The notes under the pieces: generated by a model
What the model was told of the DNA's origin: nothing
Databases searched by the model: none
What the model saw: only the letters and a program-made list of their open reading frames with translations
Part shown: positions 34,556 through 47,983 of the stretch, piece after piece
How positions within the stretch are numbered: the first letter of the stretch is position 1
How the letters are laid out: each line of letters starts with the position of its first letter
Assembly (NCBI GenBank): GCA_963082875.1
Contig: OY720103.1
Coordinates: 8,494,001-8,558,000 of the forward strand
Source of the DNA: Corella eumyota
Lineage: Eukaryota; Chordata; Ascidiacea; Phlebobranchia; Corellidae
Direction: 5' to 3'
Length of the DNA stretch: 64,000 bases
Translations under genes and position numbers: made by a program

Positions 34556-36590
34556 AATATTATTTTACTATCATGAAGTTGGTTGTTATTTTAAAAAAAA
34601 ATTTTTCTGATTACTTTAAAATAATACGTTAAACTTTAAACACCACGAAGATTTGTAAACCTATCATGACGTTTATGTTAAATTAGGCTATTGTTTATCT
34701 TCCGACTGTAATTAACAGCTTATGCAAATTCTAACTCGCGAATATAAAAAAAGTCGACTAAATTTTATTATTTTTTTTGATATTCTGTGCAATGTTTTTG
34801 CACAAGTAGCAAATTTAATAATTTTGATTGTTCTTAATGATTGGTTGTGTACAAGAATATGAGATTCCGACTATTTAAAAAAAATTAACACTAAATTTAC
34901 TTTGAAGTCCAAATCCATGTTTGTTTGGTGGCGTCCGTTTAGTAAAACTAAATTGCCAGGTTTAATTTAAGTATATGCACTTAATATGAAGCGTAAATGA
35001 CTAGATTAAAATATGAATCAATACCAGAAAAAAAACAGATAAATTTTTGTGCGACAAGAAATGTTAAATATAAACTGCAAATTTCATAAACAAGTTATAA
35101 TTAAAAGCATTCGATATACTTTTGACATCGAAAAAAGAAAGTCAAAGCTTGTCAGCACATAAAATTTCGTATTAAATCAACATCAAATATTTTTTTTATT
35201 AAAATTAAAGTAAGTTTATGTGAATTTATTTTAAATAAGTTACATACCAATCAACCTTAATGACAACTTAATTTCTAATATCTTAAAAAAAAACTTATTT
35301 TAGCTGTGTTTTTTAAAAGAAAAAAGCAAAAATAGCACTTAAAATATAAATTTACCATTTGACTTTAAAAAGCTGCTATGGTTTTTTGTTAAAAAAAAGA
35401 ATGCCCTATTAAATGGTTGTCACAGTAATTCTGACGCAGGGTTTAAAATAACGAAAATAAATGCAAGTAATTAAAAGTAACTTAAATGTAAACACATCAA
35501 AAAATTAAGTAAATTATTAATGAAACAAAAAAAATAAAATTAAAGTTACCATATTTTTCAACAAAAGCGCAAAATTTTATTATTTGCTTCCTGTAGAGTT
35601 TCTACAAAGTGTTAAAAAAGGGCAAATTCTAACTAACTTTATCGAACCGCTGACATTTTGTGATGTGCATATTTTGGTATGCAAGAAGTTAATTAAACTT
35701 TTGTAATCGAGGAATATTTTAGTTATTTGCAGCTAATAGCTTAGTTCGACATCATTTTGCAGAAGCATTTGGTAAGTGCAACAGTCATTAAATACACTTT
35801 TCTGTCTGTCTGTTTAATATTAAAACTGTGTTGATGGAATACACTAACAAAAGTAAGGTTGCCTATTTTTATTGCAAACTTAGGCTATTTATGTACATTA
35901 CACAAACACTTGAACAATAAGAGTAGGACAACAACATAAACATGGGGTGATGTTGTGATTGTATAGAGAAGAGAAAGGATGGCTAGGAAAAGGAGGAGGG
36001 AGGGGGGTGGTGGAGATTTAAGTATGTAGAGGTAAAAGAATATTTATTCGAAAGAAAAGTTAAATAGATTATCAACAAAAACTTTATAATCTGAGGTGTC
36101 TTAATTACAATGCTTAATAATATATCGTGTTATTTTATAGAAGAGCTGACAAGATGAACAAGAAAATTAATAAATTGTTTATAAATATTTTCGTTGAAAT
36201 CTATTGTCAGTTGTTACATAACTTGCACCATTATTTCCCCAAAGTTTTTAGTTTTAAACTTAATAGACGCTTATAATAAAATAAATCTGTTATGCTACTT
36301 TGCTTTTTATTGTGTCAATTCAAGCTCTATTAAAATGAGAATTTGAAATATACAAAATACGTTTTAAATTATATAGGAAATAGACAATAATAAATAAATT
36401 TTGCGTACGCCGTGTGAAAGGGCCTTTATTTTAAACAATTAACTATTAAATCTAAAAATAGCGTGTTTACAGCAAATAAATTCAAAAAGTTTCTGGGGAA
36501 GCATGCCCATTATTTCGTTTTTTGTTTGGACAGACTTAACATTTTTAAAGTTTTAATTAACAAAACATTATTTATCAAATTTGACAGTGC

Positions 36591-36663
36591 GGGTGCGTGG
36601 CGCAATGGATAACGCGTCTGCCTACGGAGCAGAAGATTCCAGGTTCGAGTCCTGGCGCGCTCG
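36591..36663 (+). tRNA. tRNA-Arg-ACG: tRNA-Arg(ACG), unit 6
   Basis: Intact cloverleaf with consensus A and B boxes and an adjacent TTTT terminator. Confidence 0.96.
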
Positions 36664-37932
36664 TATTTTATTTAGCAAAATTTTTCCTACTTTAAGTACG
36701 TGAAATACTTATTTATGCTTAAGACATATTTATTTGTTCACTTTTCATCACACACAGAGTTACGGTTGCTAATTGAATCACACGATGTAATTGATAAAGT
36801 CGGTTTCATTTCACAATGGCATTGTGACGTGGAATAAAAGGGCAAAAAATTTGTACCTTTTTGCATAGGAAAGGGTGACCCTTGCCTAAATTTTTTTAAA
36901 TCATTTTACAATTAATAAAACAAAAATAAACAATTGGATTAGGTTAAAGTAGTGATTGGGCTTCGTGAATAATAAAAAAGTGGCAATAAAGAGTAGGAAA
37001 TGTATGTAATTTTTTTATACGCTATTTGAAGCGGTTTTATTGCATACTGTACAAAATCGTAAAACATACTCGTTGGGTTAATAAGTTTGCTTTGTTCTTT
37101 AAAAACACGATTAATAACGATAAAATTGCATCGCAGCGAAACAAAGCCATGTGTATTATAAGACGTCTTATATTTCTAGTTGTTGTTTAATTGTAAAAAA
37201 ACTTAAAAAATGAGAAGCTGAATAAGTCAAGATGTAGTTTTTAAACAACAAATTTAATTTTCATACACAAAAGGTAAGTATTCTTTTTCTGAAAATAATT
37301 TTTAACTAGGGATATTCTCGGATAGAACATAAGAAGCCAATTTTCCAATTCGGTAAGTGATTGGTTTTGTGATAACAAACAAGGAGGTGCCTAGAATAAA
37401 CATCCTTATATTGCAAAGTCTGAATAGTGGTAGCGTTAATCGGTTTTGCAACGCTTTGCAATAAAACTTGCAAATGCTTACTAGCAAGATTTATTACCGT
37501 CAACATTGTCACCAGACCAAGGAGCACAGTTTCAGTCGATACTTTTTAGGATTAAAATTTTCTTGACCTCACTCCCTACAAGAGTCTTTTACAGCGTTTA
37601 TTTGTTCAAGCAAATGCTCAAAATATCAAAAACATTTTACTTAAAGTGGTAAAGGTTCATGATTTTTACTTTGGGTATAAAATTAGGTATTTTATTGTCA
37701 ATTATGCTTAAATATTTGCTTGATTAATAAAAAATAAGATAAATATTTTGCTTTTAAATTTAGTTTGATTATATTATACGACATCGATGCGTGTTTGTTT
37801 GCTGAAATTTAGTCTAGTTATTATAAAGGTTATATTTTAATTTACTGTGTAAGTTTTTTTTATAAAAAAAAGGTTTAAACGGTTTTGAACCAAATGTCAT
37901 TTTTTTTAAAATAAATCAAGTTAAAATGAAAT

Positions 37933-38015
37933 TACTGGGTGTGGGGTTCGAACCCAAGCGGACATTCGTCCATTGGAACTTCAGTCCAACGCCTTAACCA
38001 CTCGTCCAACCCAGT
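37933..38015 (-). tRNA. Leu-type tRNA with Phe anticodon GAA, unit 6
   Basis: Identical in the visible variants to the unit 4 gene: anticodon GAA (complement at 37980-37982), D stem with GAC, and first T-stem base T. Having it in two units 13.5 kb apart shows that the variant was amplified with the dimer and is not an isolated read error. Confidence 0.85.
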
Positions 38016-39079
38016 AAGTGCGAAAGCCTTGTTAAGATGCTAATAAACATAAATCTTAAGTAAGCCACCAATTGTGATTGGCAGCCTTATGCCTTATTGT
38101 CTTTCGAAACTTTGATTTTAAGTCAATTTTTTTTGGTTGGTTTAAACAAGGTGTTTGCGTAGCGAGCTTTGTGCGTACTTCGCGTCCTACTATTTCCTCG
38201 GGTATTCTAAACTTTTTTGGGGTGGTTCATTTTAAAGTAGGAAATGTCATTTTGTATTGCCTTTAACATGCATTTTATTTAAATAACACGATTAGATATA
38301 TAAAACTGTTATTATATTGCAAAACCTGTTACAGCAATAAAATAAATTTTAAATGGGCAAGTAATTCTTTTCTTTAATGAAATGCAATAACAGTCTTTAA
38401 TTTAGTAACCATAATTATTTTTGTAATTGCGACAAAAATTATTTTAAATCACTTTATTAACAAAAGTAAATTAACGTAAAAGTTGCAACAAATATTTGCA
38501 GCTGGCCATTTACCCACAACCAGCAATTCGAATTTTTATCACTTTTGCTTATTTATTAAACATATATGTAGTTTTACAGACGTGATCCTACAACTTGAGT
38601 TGTAATAAAGAATATCTATCGGCTTACGTTTAAAAAATTAAAAATACGAACAATATGCCTTTTTTCTTTTAACTTTATTAATTGTTAGTCCACAAATAAG
38701 ATTGGTTTGATTAAAATTCGATAAAAAATGTTAAAATTTAACATTCGTTTGATTAAAATTTGACAATTTGTTCAGCAAAATTTTATAAAATTCTGTTTTT
38801 AAAAATTATACAAATAGCATATATACCTTATTCAAATAGGAACAAAGTTGGTTGTTAGAAACGGTCAAAAGAATAACAGCAATTATAACTGTAAAGAAAC
38901 TGCACTTAGCATATCTACACATATTACTGTAAATACCTAGCTTATTGGGACAAAAATCTACACTTAACCAATAAAAATAATTAAAACCCCAAAACCATGA
39001 AAAAATTACAATGCCATGGGACGAGCATTTAAATAATTGAATAAAATCACGCTAGCTGCCTCAAGAAGGAAAAGCAAGA

Positions 39080-39868
39080 GTTGCCGTGACCGATTGGTTA
39101 AGGCTATAAAAAAGGAAACTAATCAGCACTGCAGGCACAAGTTCGAATCCTGCCGAAAACGCATTTTTTTTGCATTTTTTAATTAAAAATTAAATTAAAT
39201 AAATACAATTTTAGAAATTAAAGTTGCCTTGAAAAGTAAACAAAAAAGTTGTCGTGGCCGAGGCCATAGACTTACAATCTTTTAGGCGCTGTCCGCACAT
39301 ATTCGAATCCTGCCGACAACGAATTTTTTTATTTAGTTTTAGTTCAAATTTAAATAATTAATTAAAATCGCGCTAGCTGCTCGGGGAAAAAAACTTATTT
39401 TAGACTTGATTTCTTTTAGGCTCTGCCCGCGAAGGTTCGAGTCCAGCCGATAACGCATTTTTATTTCAGTTTTGTTATAAAATTAATTTAAATCACGCTA
39501 GCTGCTCCGAGAATCCAACATAACAGTTGTCAGGTTCGAATCCTGCCGACAACGCATTATTTTATTTTAAATACAAATTTAATTAACTAATTAAAATCAC
39601 GCGAGGTGCTTCTAGAATGGAACATTAGAGTTGTCGTGGCCGATTGGTGGAGCTATAGGTTTGAGTTTTTTGAGGCTCTGCCCGCGCAGGTTCGACTCAT
39701 GCCGACAACGCTTTATTTTATGTTTTAATACAACTTTAAATAATTTGATTAAATCACGCTGGCTGCTCCGAGATTCCAACATACGAATTGGCGTGGCCGA
39801 GTCGTTAAGGCAATCGACTTGAAATCTTTTGCGCTTTGCCCGCGAAGGTTCGAATCCTGTCGACAACG
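39080..39868 (+). pseudogene. tRNA-Ser relic cluster S1-S6, unit 6
   Basis: Same six relics as unit 2. Confidence 0.8.
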
Positions 39869-40021
39869 GATTTTTTTTTACTAATTTTTTAACTAAAATT
39901 ACGCTAGCTGCCTTAAAGGGAACAAAGAGTTTATCCACAAAAAATAAGTAACGTTGTTCAGTGGATATCGTTGGACAGTACCTTCATAATAAAACTTTTA
40001 CTGATCGTGCGGTAAATGATT

Positions 40022-40093
40022 AGGCGCTAATGGGGATCGACCCCAGGACCTTCTTTTTACTAGACAGGCGCTTTAACACTATGTCATAATGCC
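40022..40093 (-). pseudogene. tRNA-Thr(AGT) pseudogene, unit 6
   Basis: Same sequence and defects as the unit 1 copy. Confidence 0.75.
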
Positions 40094-40477
40094 TTTAAAG
40101 AAAGTCGATGTATCAGTCATGTCGTTACAAACAAATGTATTTAAAATAAAGTAAAGTATTTTAATATTTAAATTCTTGTTGAAAACTCCCAAATTGAACG
40201 ATCTATGCATCATAACATTAAAACGCACGTCGAAAATAAAAAAACTATTTCTACACGGACCGTCTGGGTGAAAACCAGAAATCCCAAGCTTGACAAGCAT
40301 AAACTTTACCACCGATGTTTAATATTGTCTCCAAGATAAGTTTTGTTAAAAATGGAGTGTAGTAAATTTATTGATTAATAACTGCCCTTAGCTGTCGGTT
40401 GTTTACAAGAATATAAAATTCTGTCTAATTTCTTTCAAAATTAAACGCTAAATTAAGTAATGTCTAAATCCATGTTT

Positions 40478-40622
40478 ACCTCCAACTTTTCGGTTAAAGA
40501 GTTAAACGCGCCAATGATTGCGACACAGAAACGACTGATTTGCGACATTTCTATCAAATTTGCAAAGCAAAATTGTAAAAAAAGCGATTATATATTTGAC
40601 CCTAGGTGGACTCGAACCGCAA
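40478..40622 (-). pseudogene. tRNA-Asn fragments at unit junction, unit 6
   Basis: Same two fragments as in unit 1, short-unit junction. Confidence 0.75.
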
Positions 40623-41249
40623 TCTTTTAAATTAAAAAGAAAATAATAATGATAAACATTTATCTAATAATTAAATACATAAAATTTGATTTAATAATTT
40701 AGTTGATAATCATAATTAATTTATGTTTATCTTTATTTATTAATAGAGATTTATTTCAAAAATGATGAAATTATTTTAAATCTTATTTTATTTATCAAAT
40801 AAATCTAGTTGTAAGTATTTTTGCTTGTTGTGATGATGAATTTAAAATTACTTTGACACAATTATTGCGTTTTAAAAAAACCCTTTTCAATATAAATATA
40901 TTAAAACAGTTTTACAAACGTAAACATGTGCATTACCAGCTTCTTTTAAACATCTTTAGAAGACAAAAATAATTTTATAAATCCAAAATCAGATGATTGA
41001 TTTAATGGAAGTTAAAGAATCTGTATTTTTCCATTAATCTTAAAGGTTGATAAACTACTTTTTTTGCTAGATGGTGGACTAAATTGCAGAAAAAATCTTA
41101 AAGGTCTGTGTTTTTTTCAAAACTCCTTTATATTGCCCACCACTTGCCTGAACATTACCAGACAGGATTGCATAATTAGTAATAACAAATTTTAACTTGT
41201 TTAAAAAAACTTTTGAATCGAATCAGTATTTTATTTATTTAGTCACCAA

Positions 41250-41321
41250 GGCTTCATAGCTTAGTGGTAAAGCGTCTGTCTCGTAAACAGGAGATCCTGG
41301 GTTCAATCTCCAGAAACGCCT
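41250..41321 (+). tRNA. tRNA-Thr-CGT: tRNA-Thr(CGT)-like gene, unit 7
   Basis: Same gene body as unit 1, including the three acceptor mismatches. Confidence 0.7.
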
Positions 41322-43356
41322 AATATTATTTTACTATCATGAAGTTGGTTGTTATTTTAAAAAAAATTTTTTCTGATTACTTTAAAATAATACGTTAAAC
41401 TTTAAACACCACGAAGATTTGTAAACCTATCATGACGTTTATGTTAAATTAGGCTATTGTTTATCTTCCGACTGTAATTAACAGCTTATGCAAATTCTAA
41501 CTCGCGAATATAAAAAAAGTCGACTAAATTTTATTATTTTTTTTGATATTCTGTGCAATGTTTTTGCACAAGTAGCAAATTTAATAATTTTGATTGTTCT
41601 TAATGATTGGTTGTGTACAAGAATATGAGATTCCGACTATTTAAAAAAAATTAACACTAAATTTACTTTGAAGTCCAAATCCATGTTTGTTTGGTGGCGT
41701 CCGTTTAGTAAAACTAAATTGCCAGGTTTAATTTAAGTATATGCACTTAATATGAAGCGTAAATGACTAGATTAAAATATGAATCAATACCAGAAAAAAA
41801 ACAGATAAATTTTTGTGCGACAAGAAATGTTAAATATAAACTGCAAATTTCATAAACAAGTTATAATTAAAAGCATTCGATATACTTTTGACATCGAAAA
41901 AAGAAAGTCAAAGCTTGTCAGCACATAAAATTTCGTATTAAATCAACATCAAATATTTTTTTTATTAAAATTAAAGTAAGTTTATGTGAATTTATTTTAA
42001 ATAAGTTACATACCAATCAACCTTAATGACAACTTAATTTCTAATATCTTAAAAAAAAACTTATTTTAGCTGTGTTTTTTAAAAGAAAAAAGCAAAAATA
42101 GCACTTAAAATATAAATTTACCATTTGACTTTAAAAAGCTGCTATGGTTTTTTGTTAAAAAAAAGAATGCCCTATTAAATGGTTGTCACAGTAATTCTGA
42201 CGCAGGGTTTAAAATAACGAAAATAAATGCAAGTAATTAAAAGTAACTTAAATGTAAACACATCAAAAAATTAAGTAAATTATTAATGAAACAAAAAAAA
42301 TAAAATTAAAGTTACCATATTTTTCAACAAAAGCGCAAAATTTTATTATTTGCTTCCTGTAGAGTTTCTACAAAGTGTTAAAAAAGGGCAAATTCTAACT
42401 AACTTTATCGAACCGCTGACATTTTGTGATGTGCATATTTTGGTATGCAAGAAGTTAATTAAACTTTTGTAATCGAGGAATATTTTAGTTATTTGCAGCT
42501 AATAGCTTAGTTCGACATCATTTTGCAGAAGCATTTGGTAAGTGCAACAGTCATTAAATACACTTTTCTGTCTGTCTGTTTAATATTAAAACTGTGTTGA
42601 TGGAATACACTAACAAAAGTAAGGTTGCCTATTTTTATTGCAAACTTAGGCTATTTATGTACATTACACAAACACTTGAACAATAAGAGTAGGACAACAA
42701 CATAAACATGGGGTGATGTTGTGATTGTATAGAGAAGAGAAAGGATGGCTAGGAAAAGGAGGAGGGAGGGGGGTGGTGGAGATTTAAGTATGTAGAGGTA
42801 AAAGAATATTTATTCGAAAGAAAAGTTAAATAGATTATCAACAAAAACTTTATAATCTGAGGTGTCTTAATTACAATGCTTAATAATATATCGTGTTATT
42901 TTATAGAAGAGCTGACAAGATGAACAAGAAAATTAATAAATTGTTTATAAATATTTTCGTTGAAATCTATTGTCAGTTGTTACATAACTTGCACCATTAT
43001 TTCCCCAAAGTTTTTAGTTTTAAACTTAATAGACGCTTATAATAAAATAAATCTGTTATGCTACTTTGCTTTTTATTGTGTCAATTCAAGCTCTATTAAA
43101 ATGAGAATTTGAAATATACAAAATACGTTTTAAATTATATAGGAAATAGACAATAATAAATAAATTTTGCGTACGCCGTGTGAAAGGGCCTTTATTTTAA
43201 ACAATTAACTATTAAATCTAAAAATAGCGTGTTTACAGCAAATAAATTCAAAAAGTTTCTGGGGAAGCATGCCCATTATTTCGTTTTTTGTTTGGACAGA
43301 CTTAACATTTTTAAAGTTTTAATTAACAAAACATTATTTATCAAATTTGACAGTGC

Positions 43357-43429
43357 GGGTGCGTGGCGCAATGGATAACGCGTCTGCCTACGGAGCAGAA
43401 GATTCCAGGTTCGAGTCCTGGCGCGCTCG
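43357..43429 (+). tRNA. tRNA-Arg-ACG: tRNA-Arg(ACG), unit 7
   Basis: Intact cloverleaf with consensus A and B boxes and an adjacent TTTT terminator. Confidence 0.96.
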
Positions 43430-44698
43430 TATTTTATTTAGCAAAATTTTTCCTACTTTAAGTACGTGAAATACTTATTTATGCTTAAGACATATTTATT
43501 TGTTCACTTTTCATCACACACAGAGTTACGGTTGCTAATTGAATCACACGATGTAATTGATAAAGTCGGTTTCATTTCACAATGGCATTGTGACGTTGAA
43601 TAAAAGGGCAAAAAATTTGTACCTTTTTGCATAGGAAAGGGTGACCCTTGCCTAAATTTTTTTAAATCATTTTACAATTAATAAAACAAAAATAAACAAT
43701 TGGATTAGGTTAAAGTAGTGATTGGGCTTCGTGAATAATAAAAAAGTGGCAATAAAGAGTAGGAAATGTATGTAATTTTTTTATACGCTATTTGAAGCGG
43801 TTTTATTGCATACTGTACAAAATCGTAAAACATACTCGTTGGGTTAATAAGTTTGCTTTGTTCTTTAAAAACACGATTAATAACGATAAAATTGCATCGC
43901 AGCGAAACAAAGCCATGTGTATTATAAGACGTCTTATATTTCTAGTTGTTGTTTAATTGTAAAAAAACTTAAAAAATGAGAAGCTGAATAAGTCAAGATG
44001 TAGTTTTTAAACAACAAATTTAATTTTCATACACAAAAGGTAAGTATTCTTTTTCTGAAAATAATTTTTAACTAGGGATATTCTCGGATAGAACATAAGA
44101 AGCCAATTTTCCAATTCGGTAAGTGATTGGTTTTGTGATAACAAACAAGGAGGTGCCTAGAATAAACATCCTTATATTGCAAAGTCTGAATAGTGGTAGC
44201 GTTAATCGGTTTTGCAACGCTTTGCAATAAAACTTGCAAATGCTTACTAGCAAGATTTATTACCGTCAACATTGTCACCAGACCAAGGAGCACAGTTTCA
44301 GTCGATACTTTTTAGGATTAAAATTTTCTTGACCTCACTCCCTACAAGAGTCTTTTACAGCGTTTATTTGTTCAAGCAAATGCTCAAAATATCAAAAACA
44401 TTTTACTTAAAGTGGTAAAGGTTCATGATTTTTACTTTGGGTATAAAATTAGGTATTTTATTGTCAATTATGCTTAAATATTTGCTTGATTAATAAAAAA
44501 TAAGATAAATATTTTGCTTTTAAATTTAGTTTGATTATATTATACGACATCGATGCGTGTTTGTTTGCTGAAATTTAGTCTAGTTATTATAAAGGTTATA
44601 TTTTAATTTACTGTGTAAGTTTTTTTTATAAAAAAAAGGTTTAAACGGTTTTGAACCAAATGTCATTTTTTTTAAAATAAATCAAGTTAAAATGAAAT

Positions 44699-44780
44699 TA
44701 CTGGGTGTGGGGTTCGAAACCACGCGGACATTCGTCCATTGGAACTTAAGTCCAACGCCTTAACCACTCGCCAACCCAGT
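44699..44780 (-). tRNA. tRNA-Leu-TAA: tRNA-Leu(TAA), damaged D and T arms, unit 7
   Basis: Carries both defects of unit 1: the D arm is one base short and the T stem is GTGGT. It sits in a unit whose flanks have B-type variants on both sides, so this stretch was probably transferred by recombination or gene conversion. Confidence 0.85.
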
Positions 44781-45844
44781 AAGTGCGAAAGCCTTGTTAA
44801 GATGCTAATAAACATAAATCTTAAGTAAGCCACCAATTGTGATTGGCAGCCTTATGCCTTATTGTCTTTCGAAACTTTGATTTTAAGTCAATTTTTTTTG
44901 GTTGGTTTAAACAAGGTGTTTGCGTAGCGAGCTTTGTGCGTACTTCGCGTCCTACTATTTCCTCGGGTATTCTAAACTTTTTTGGGGTGGTTCATTTTAA
45001 AGTAGGAAATGTCATTTTGTATTGCCTTTAACATGCATTTTATTTAAATAACACGATTAGATATATAAAACTGTTATTATATTGCAAAACCTGTTACAGC
45101 AATAAAATAAATTTTAAATGGGCAAGTAATTCTTTTCTTTAATGAAATGCAATAACAGTCTTTAATTTAGTAACCATAATTATTTTTGTAATTGCGACAA
45201 AAATTATTTTAAATCACTTTATTAACAAAAGTAAATTAACGTAAAAGTTGCAACAAATATTTGCAGCTGGCCATTTACCCACAACCAGCAATTCGAATTT
45301 TTATCACTTTTGCTTATTTATTAAACATATATGTAGTTTTACAGACGTGATCCTACAACTTGAGTTGTAATAAAGAATATCTATCGGCTTACGTTTAAAA
45401 AATTAAAAATACGAACAATATGCCTTTTTTCTTTTAACTTTATTAATTGTTAGTCCACAAATAAGATTGGTTTGATTAAAATTCGATAAAAAATGTTAAA
45501 ATTTAACATTCGTTTGATTAAAATTTGACAATTTGTTCAGCAAAATTTTATAAAATTCTGTTTTTAAAAATTATACAAATAGCATATATACCTTATTCAA
45601 ATAGGAACAAAGTTGGTTGTTAGAAACGGTCAAAAGAATAACAGCAATTATAACTGTAAAGAAACTGCACTTAGCATATCTACACATATTACTGTAAATA
45701 CCTAGCTTATTGGGACAAAAATCTACACTTAACCAATAAAAATAATTAAAACCCCAAAACCATGAAAAAATTACAATGCCATGGGACGAGCATTTAAATA
45801 ATTGAATAAAATCACGCTAGCTGCCTCAAGAAGGAAAAGCAAGA

Positions 45845-46633
45845 GTTGCCGTGACCGATTGGTTAAGGCTATAAAAAAGGAAACTAATCAGCACTGCAGG
45901 CACAAGTTCGAATCCTGCCGAAAACGCATTTTTTTTGCATTTTTTAATTAAAAATTAAATTAAATAAATACAATTTTAGAAATTAAAGTTGCCTTGAAAA
46001 GTAAACAAAAAAGTTGTCGTGGCCGAGGCCATAGACTTACAATCTTTTAGGCGCTGTCCGCACATATTCGAATCCTGCCGACAACGAATTTTTTTATTTA
46101 GTTTTAGTTCAAATTTAAATAATTAATTAAAATCGCGCTAGCTGCTCGGGGAAAAAAACTTATTTTAGACTTGATTTCTTTTAGGCTCTGCCCGCGAAGG
46201 TTCGAGTCCAGCCGATAACGCATTTTTATTTCAGTTTTGTTATAAAATTAATTTAAATCACGCTAGCTGCTCCGAGAATCCAACATAACAGTTGTCAGGT
46301 TCGAATCCTGCCGACAACGCATTATTTTATTTTAAATACAAATTTAATTAACTAATTAAAATCACGCGAGGTGCTTCTAGAATGGAACATTAGAGTTGTC
46401 GTGGCCGATTGGTGGAGCTATAGGTTTGAGTTTTTTGAGGCTCTGCCCGCGCAGGTTCGACTCATGCCGACAACGCTTTATTTTATGTTTTAATACAACT
46501 TTAAATAATTTGATTAAATCACGCTGGCTGCTCCGAGATTCCAACATACGAATTGGCGTGGCCGAGTCGTTAAGGCAATCGACTTGAAATCTTTTGCGCT
46601 TTGCCCGCGAAGGTTCGAATCCTGTCGACAACG
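45845..46633 (+). pseudogene. tRNA-Ser relic cluster S1-S6, unit 7
   Basis: Same six relics as unit 2. Confidence 0.8.
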
Positions 46634-46786
46634 GATTTTTTTTTACTAATTTTTTAACTAAAATTACGCTAGCTGCCTTAAAGGGAACAAAGAGTTTATC
46701 CACAAAAAATAAGTAACGTTGTTCAGTGGATATCGTTGGACAGTACCTTCATAATAAAACTTTTACTGATCGTGCGGTAAATGATT

Positions 46787-46858
46787 AGGCGCTAATGGGG
46801 ATCGACCCCAGGACCTTCTTTTTACTAGACAGGCGCTTTAACACTATGTCATAATGCC
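46787..46858 (-). pseudogene. tRNA-Thr(AGT) pseudogene, unit 7
   Basis: Same sequence and defects as the unit 1 copy. Confidence 0.75.
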
Positions 46859-47242
46859 TTTAAAGAAAGTCGATGTATCAGTCATGTCGTTACAAACAAA
46901 TGTATTTAAAATAAAGTAAAGTATTTTAATATTTAAATTCTTGTTGAAAACTCCCAAATTGAACGATCTATGCATCATAACATTAAAACGCACGTCGAAA
47001 ATAAAAAAACTATTTCTACACGGACCGTCTGGGTGAAAACCAGAAATCCCAAGCTTGACAAGCATAAACTTTACCACCGATGTTTAATATTGTCTCCAAG
47101 ATAAGTTTTGTTAAAAATGGAGTGTAGTAAATTTATTGATTAATAACTGCCCTTAGCTGTCGGTTGTTTACAAGAATATAAAATTCTGTCTAATTTCTTT
47201 CAAAATTAAACGCTAAATTAAGTAATGTCTAAATCCATGTTT

Positions 47243-47388
47243 ACCTCCAACTTTTCGGTTAAAGAGTTAAACGCGCCAATGATTGCGACACAGAAACGAC
47301 TGATTTGCGACATTTCTATCAAATTTGCAAAGCAAAATTGTAAAAGAAGACGATTATATATTTGACCCTGGGTGGACTCGAACCGCAA
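47243..47388 (-). pseudogene. tRNA-Asn fragments before the 1,280 bp segment, unit 7
   Basis: Same two fragments, but with the long-unit junction (GTAAAAGAAGACG, CCCTGGG) leading into the 1,280 bp segment. Confidence 0.75.
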
Positions 47389-47804
47389 TCTTTTAAATTA
47401 AAAAGAAAATAATGATAAACATTTATCTAATAATTAAATACATAAAATTTGATTTAATAATTTAGTTGATAATCTTAATTAATTTATGTTTATGATTATC
47501 TTTATTTATTAATAGAAATTAATTTTAAAAATGATCAAATGATTTTAAATCGTATTTTATTTATCAAATAAATCCAGTTGTAAGTATTTTTGCTTGTTGT
47601 AATAATGATTTTCAAATTACTTTGACACAATTATTGCGTTCTTTAAAAAAAATAATTGTATGGGATATCACCCTTTTTAATATAAATATATTAAAACAGT
47701 TTTACAAACGTTAACATGTGCACCAGCTTTTTTTTAACATCTTTAAAAAACGGAAATAATTTTATAAATTCAAAATCAGATGATTGATTTAATGGAAGTT
47801 AATA

Positions 47805-47846
47805 GTTAATAGCCAAATGCGCCAACGATTGCAACACAACAACAAC
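47805..47846 (-). pseudogene. tRNA-Asn 5'-half fragment N0
   Basis: Short piece matching the acceptor/D/anticodon side of tRNA-Asn on the minus strand (GCCAAATGCGCCAACGATTG on the plus strand). It has no T arm. It lies where the diverged unit-start copy ends. Confidence 0.6.
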
Positions 47847-47915
47847 TGATTCGCGACATTTTTATGAAATTTGCAAAACATTATTATAGTAATAAAAATG
47901 AAGCAAACAAAAAAT

Positions 47916-47922
47916 CGTCCCT

Positions 47923-47983
<61 letters not shown>

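Larger units (their letters stand above)
33851..40622. repeat. Tandem unit 6 (6,772 bp), B type
   Basis: Complete short unit carrying the B-type variants of unit 4, including the Leu gene with the GAA anticodon. Visible differences from unit 4 are GACGTGGAAT instead of GACGTTGAAT near 36830 and TTAGCTGTC instead of TTAGATGTC near 40390. Confidence 0.97.
40623..47388. repeat. Tandem unit 7 (6,766 bp), mosaic
   Basis: Core unit followed by the 1,280 bp Asn segment. It begins like unit 1 (the same six-base absence) and has A-type variants up to about 42.7 kb. It has the B-type sequence GTACCTTTTTGCATAGGA near 43620, a unit-1-type Leu gene at 44699-44780, and then the B-type AAAGAATATC near 45370. 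Its tail reads GTAAAAGAAGACG and CCCTGGG, unlike units 1-6. Confidence 0.96.
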
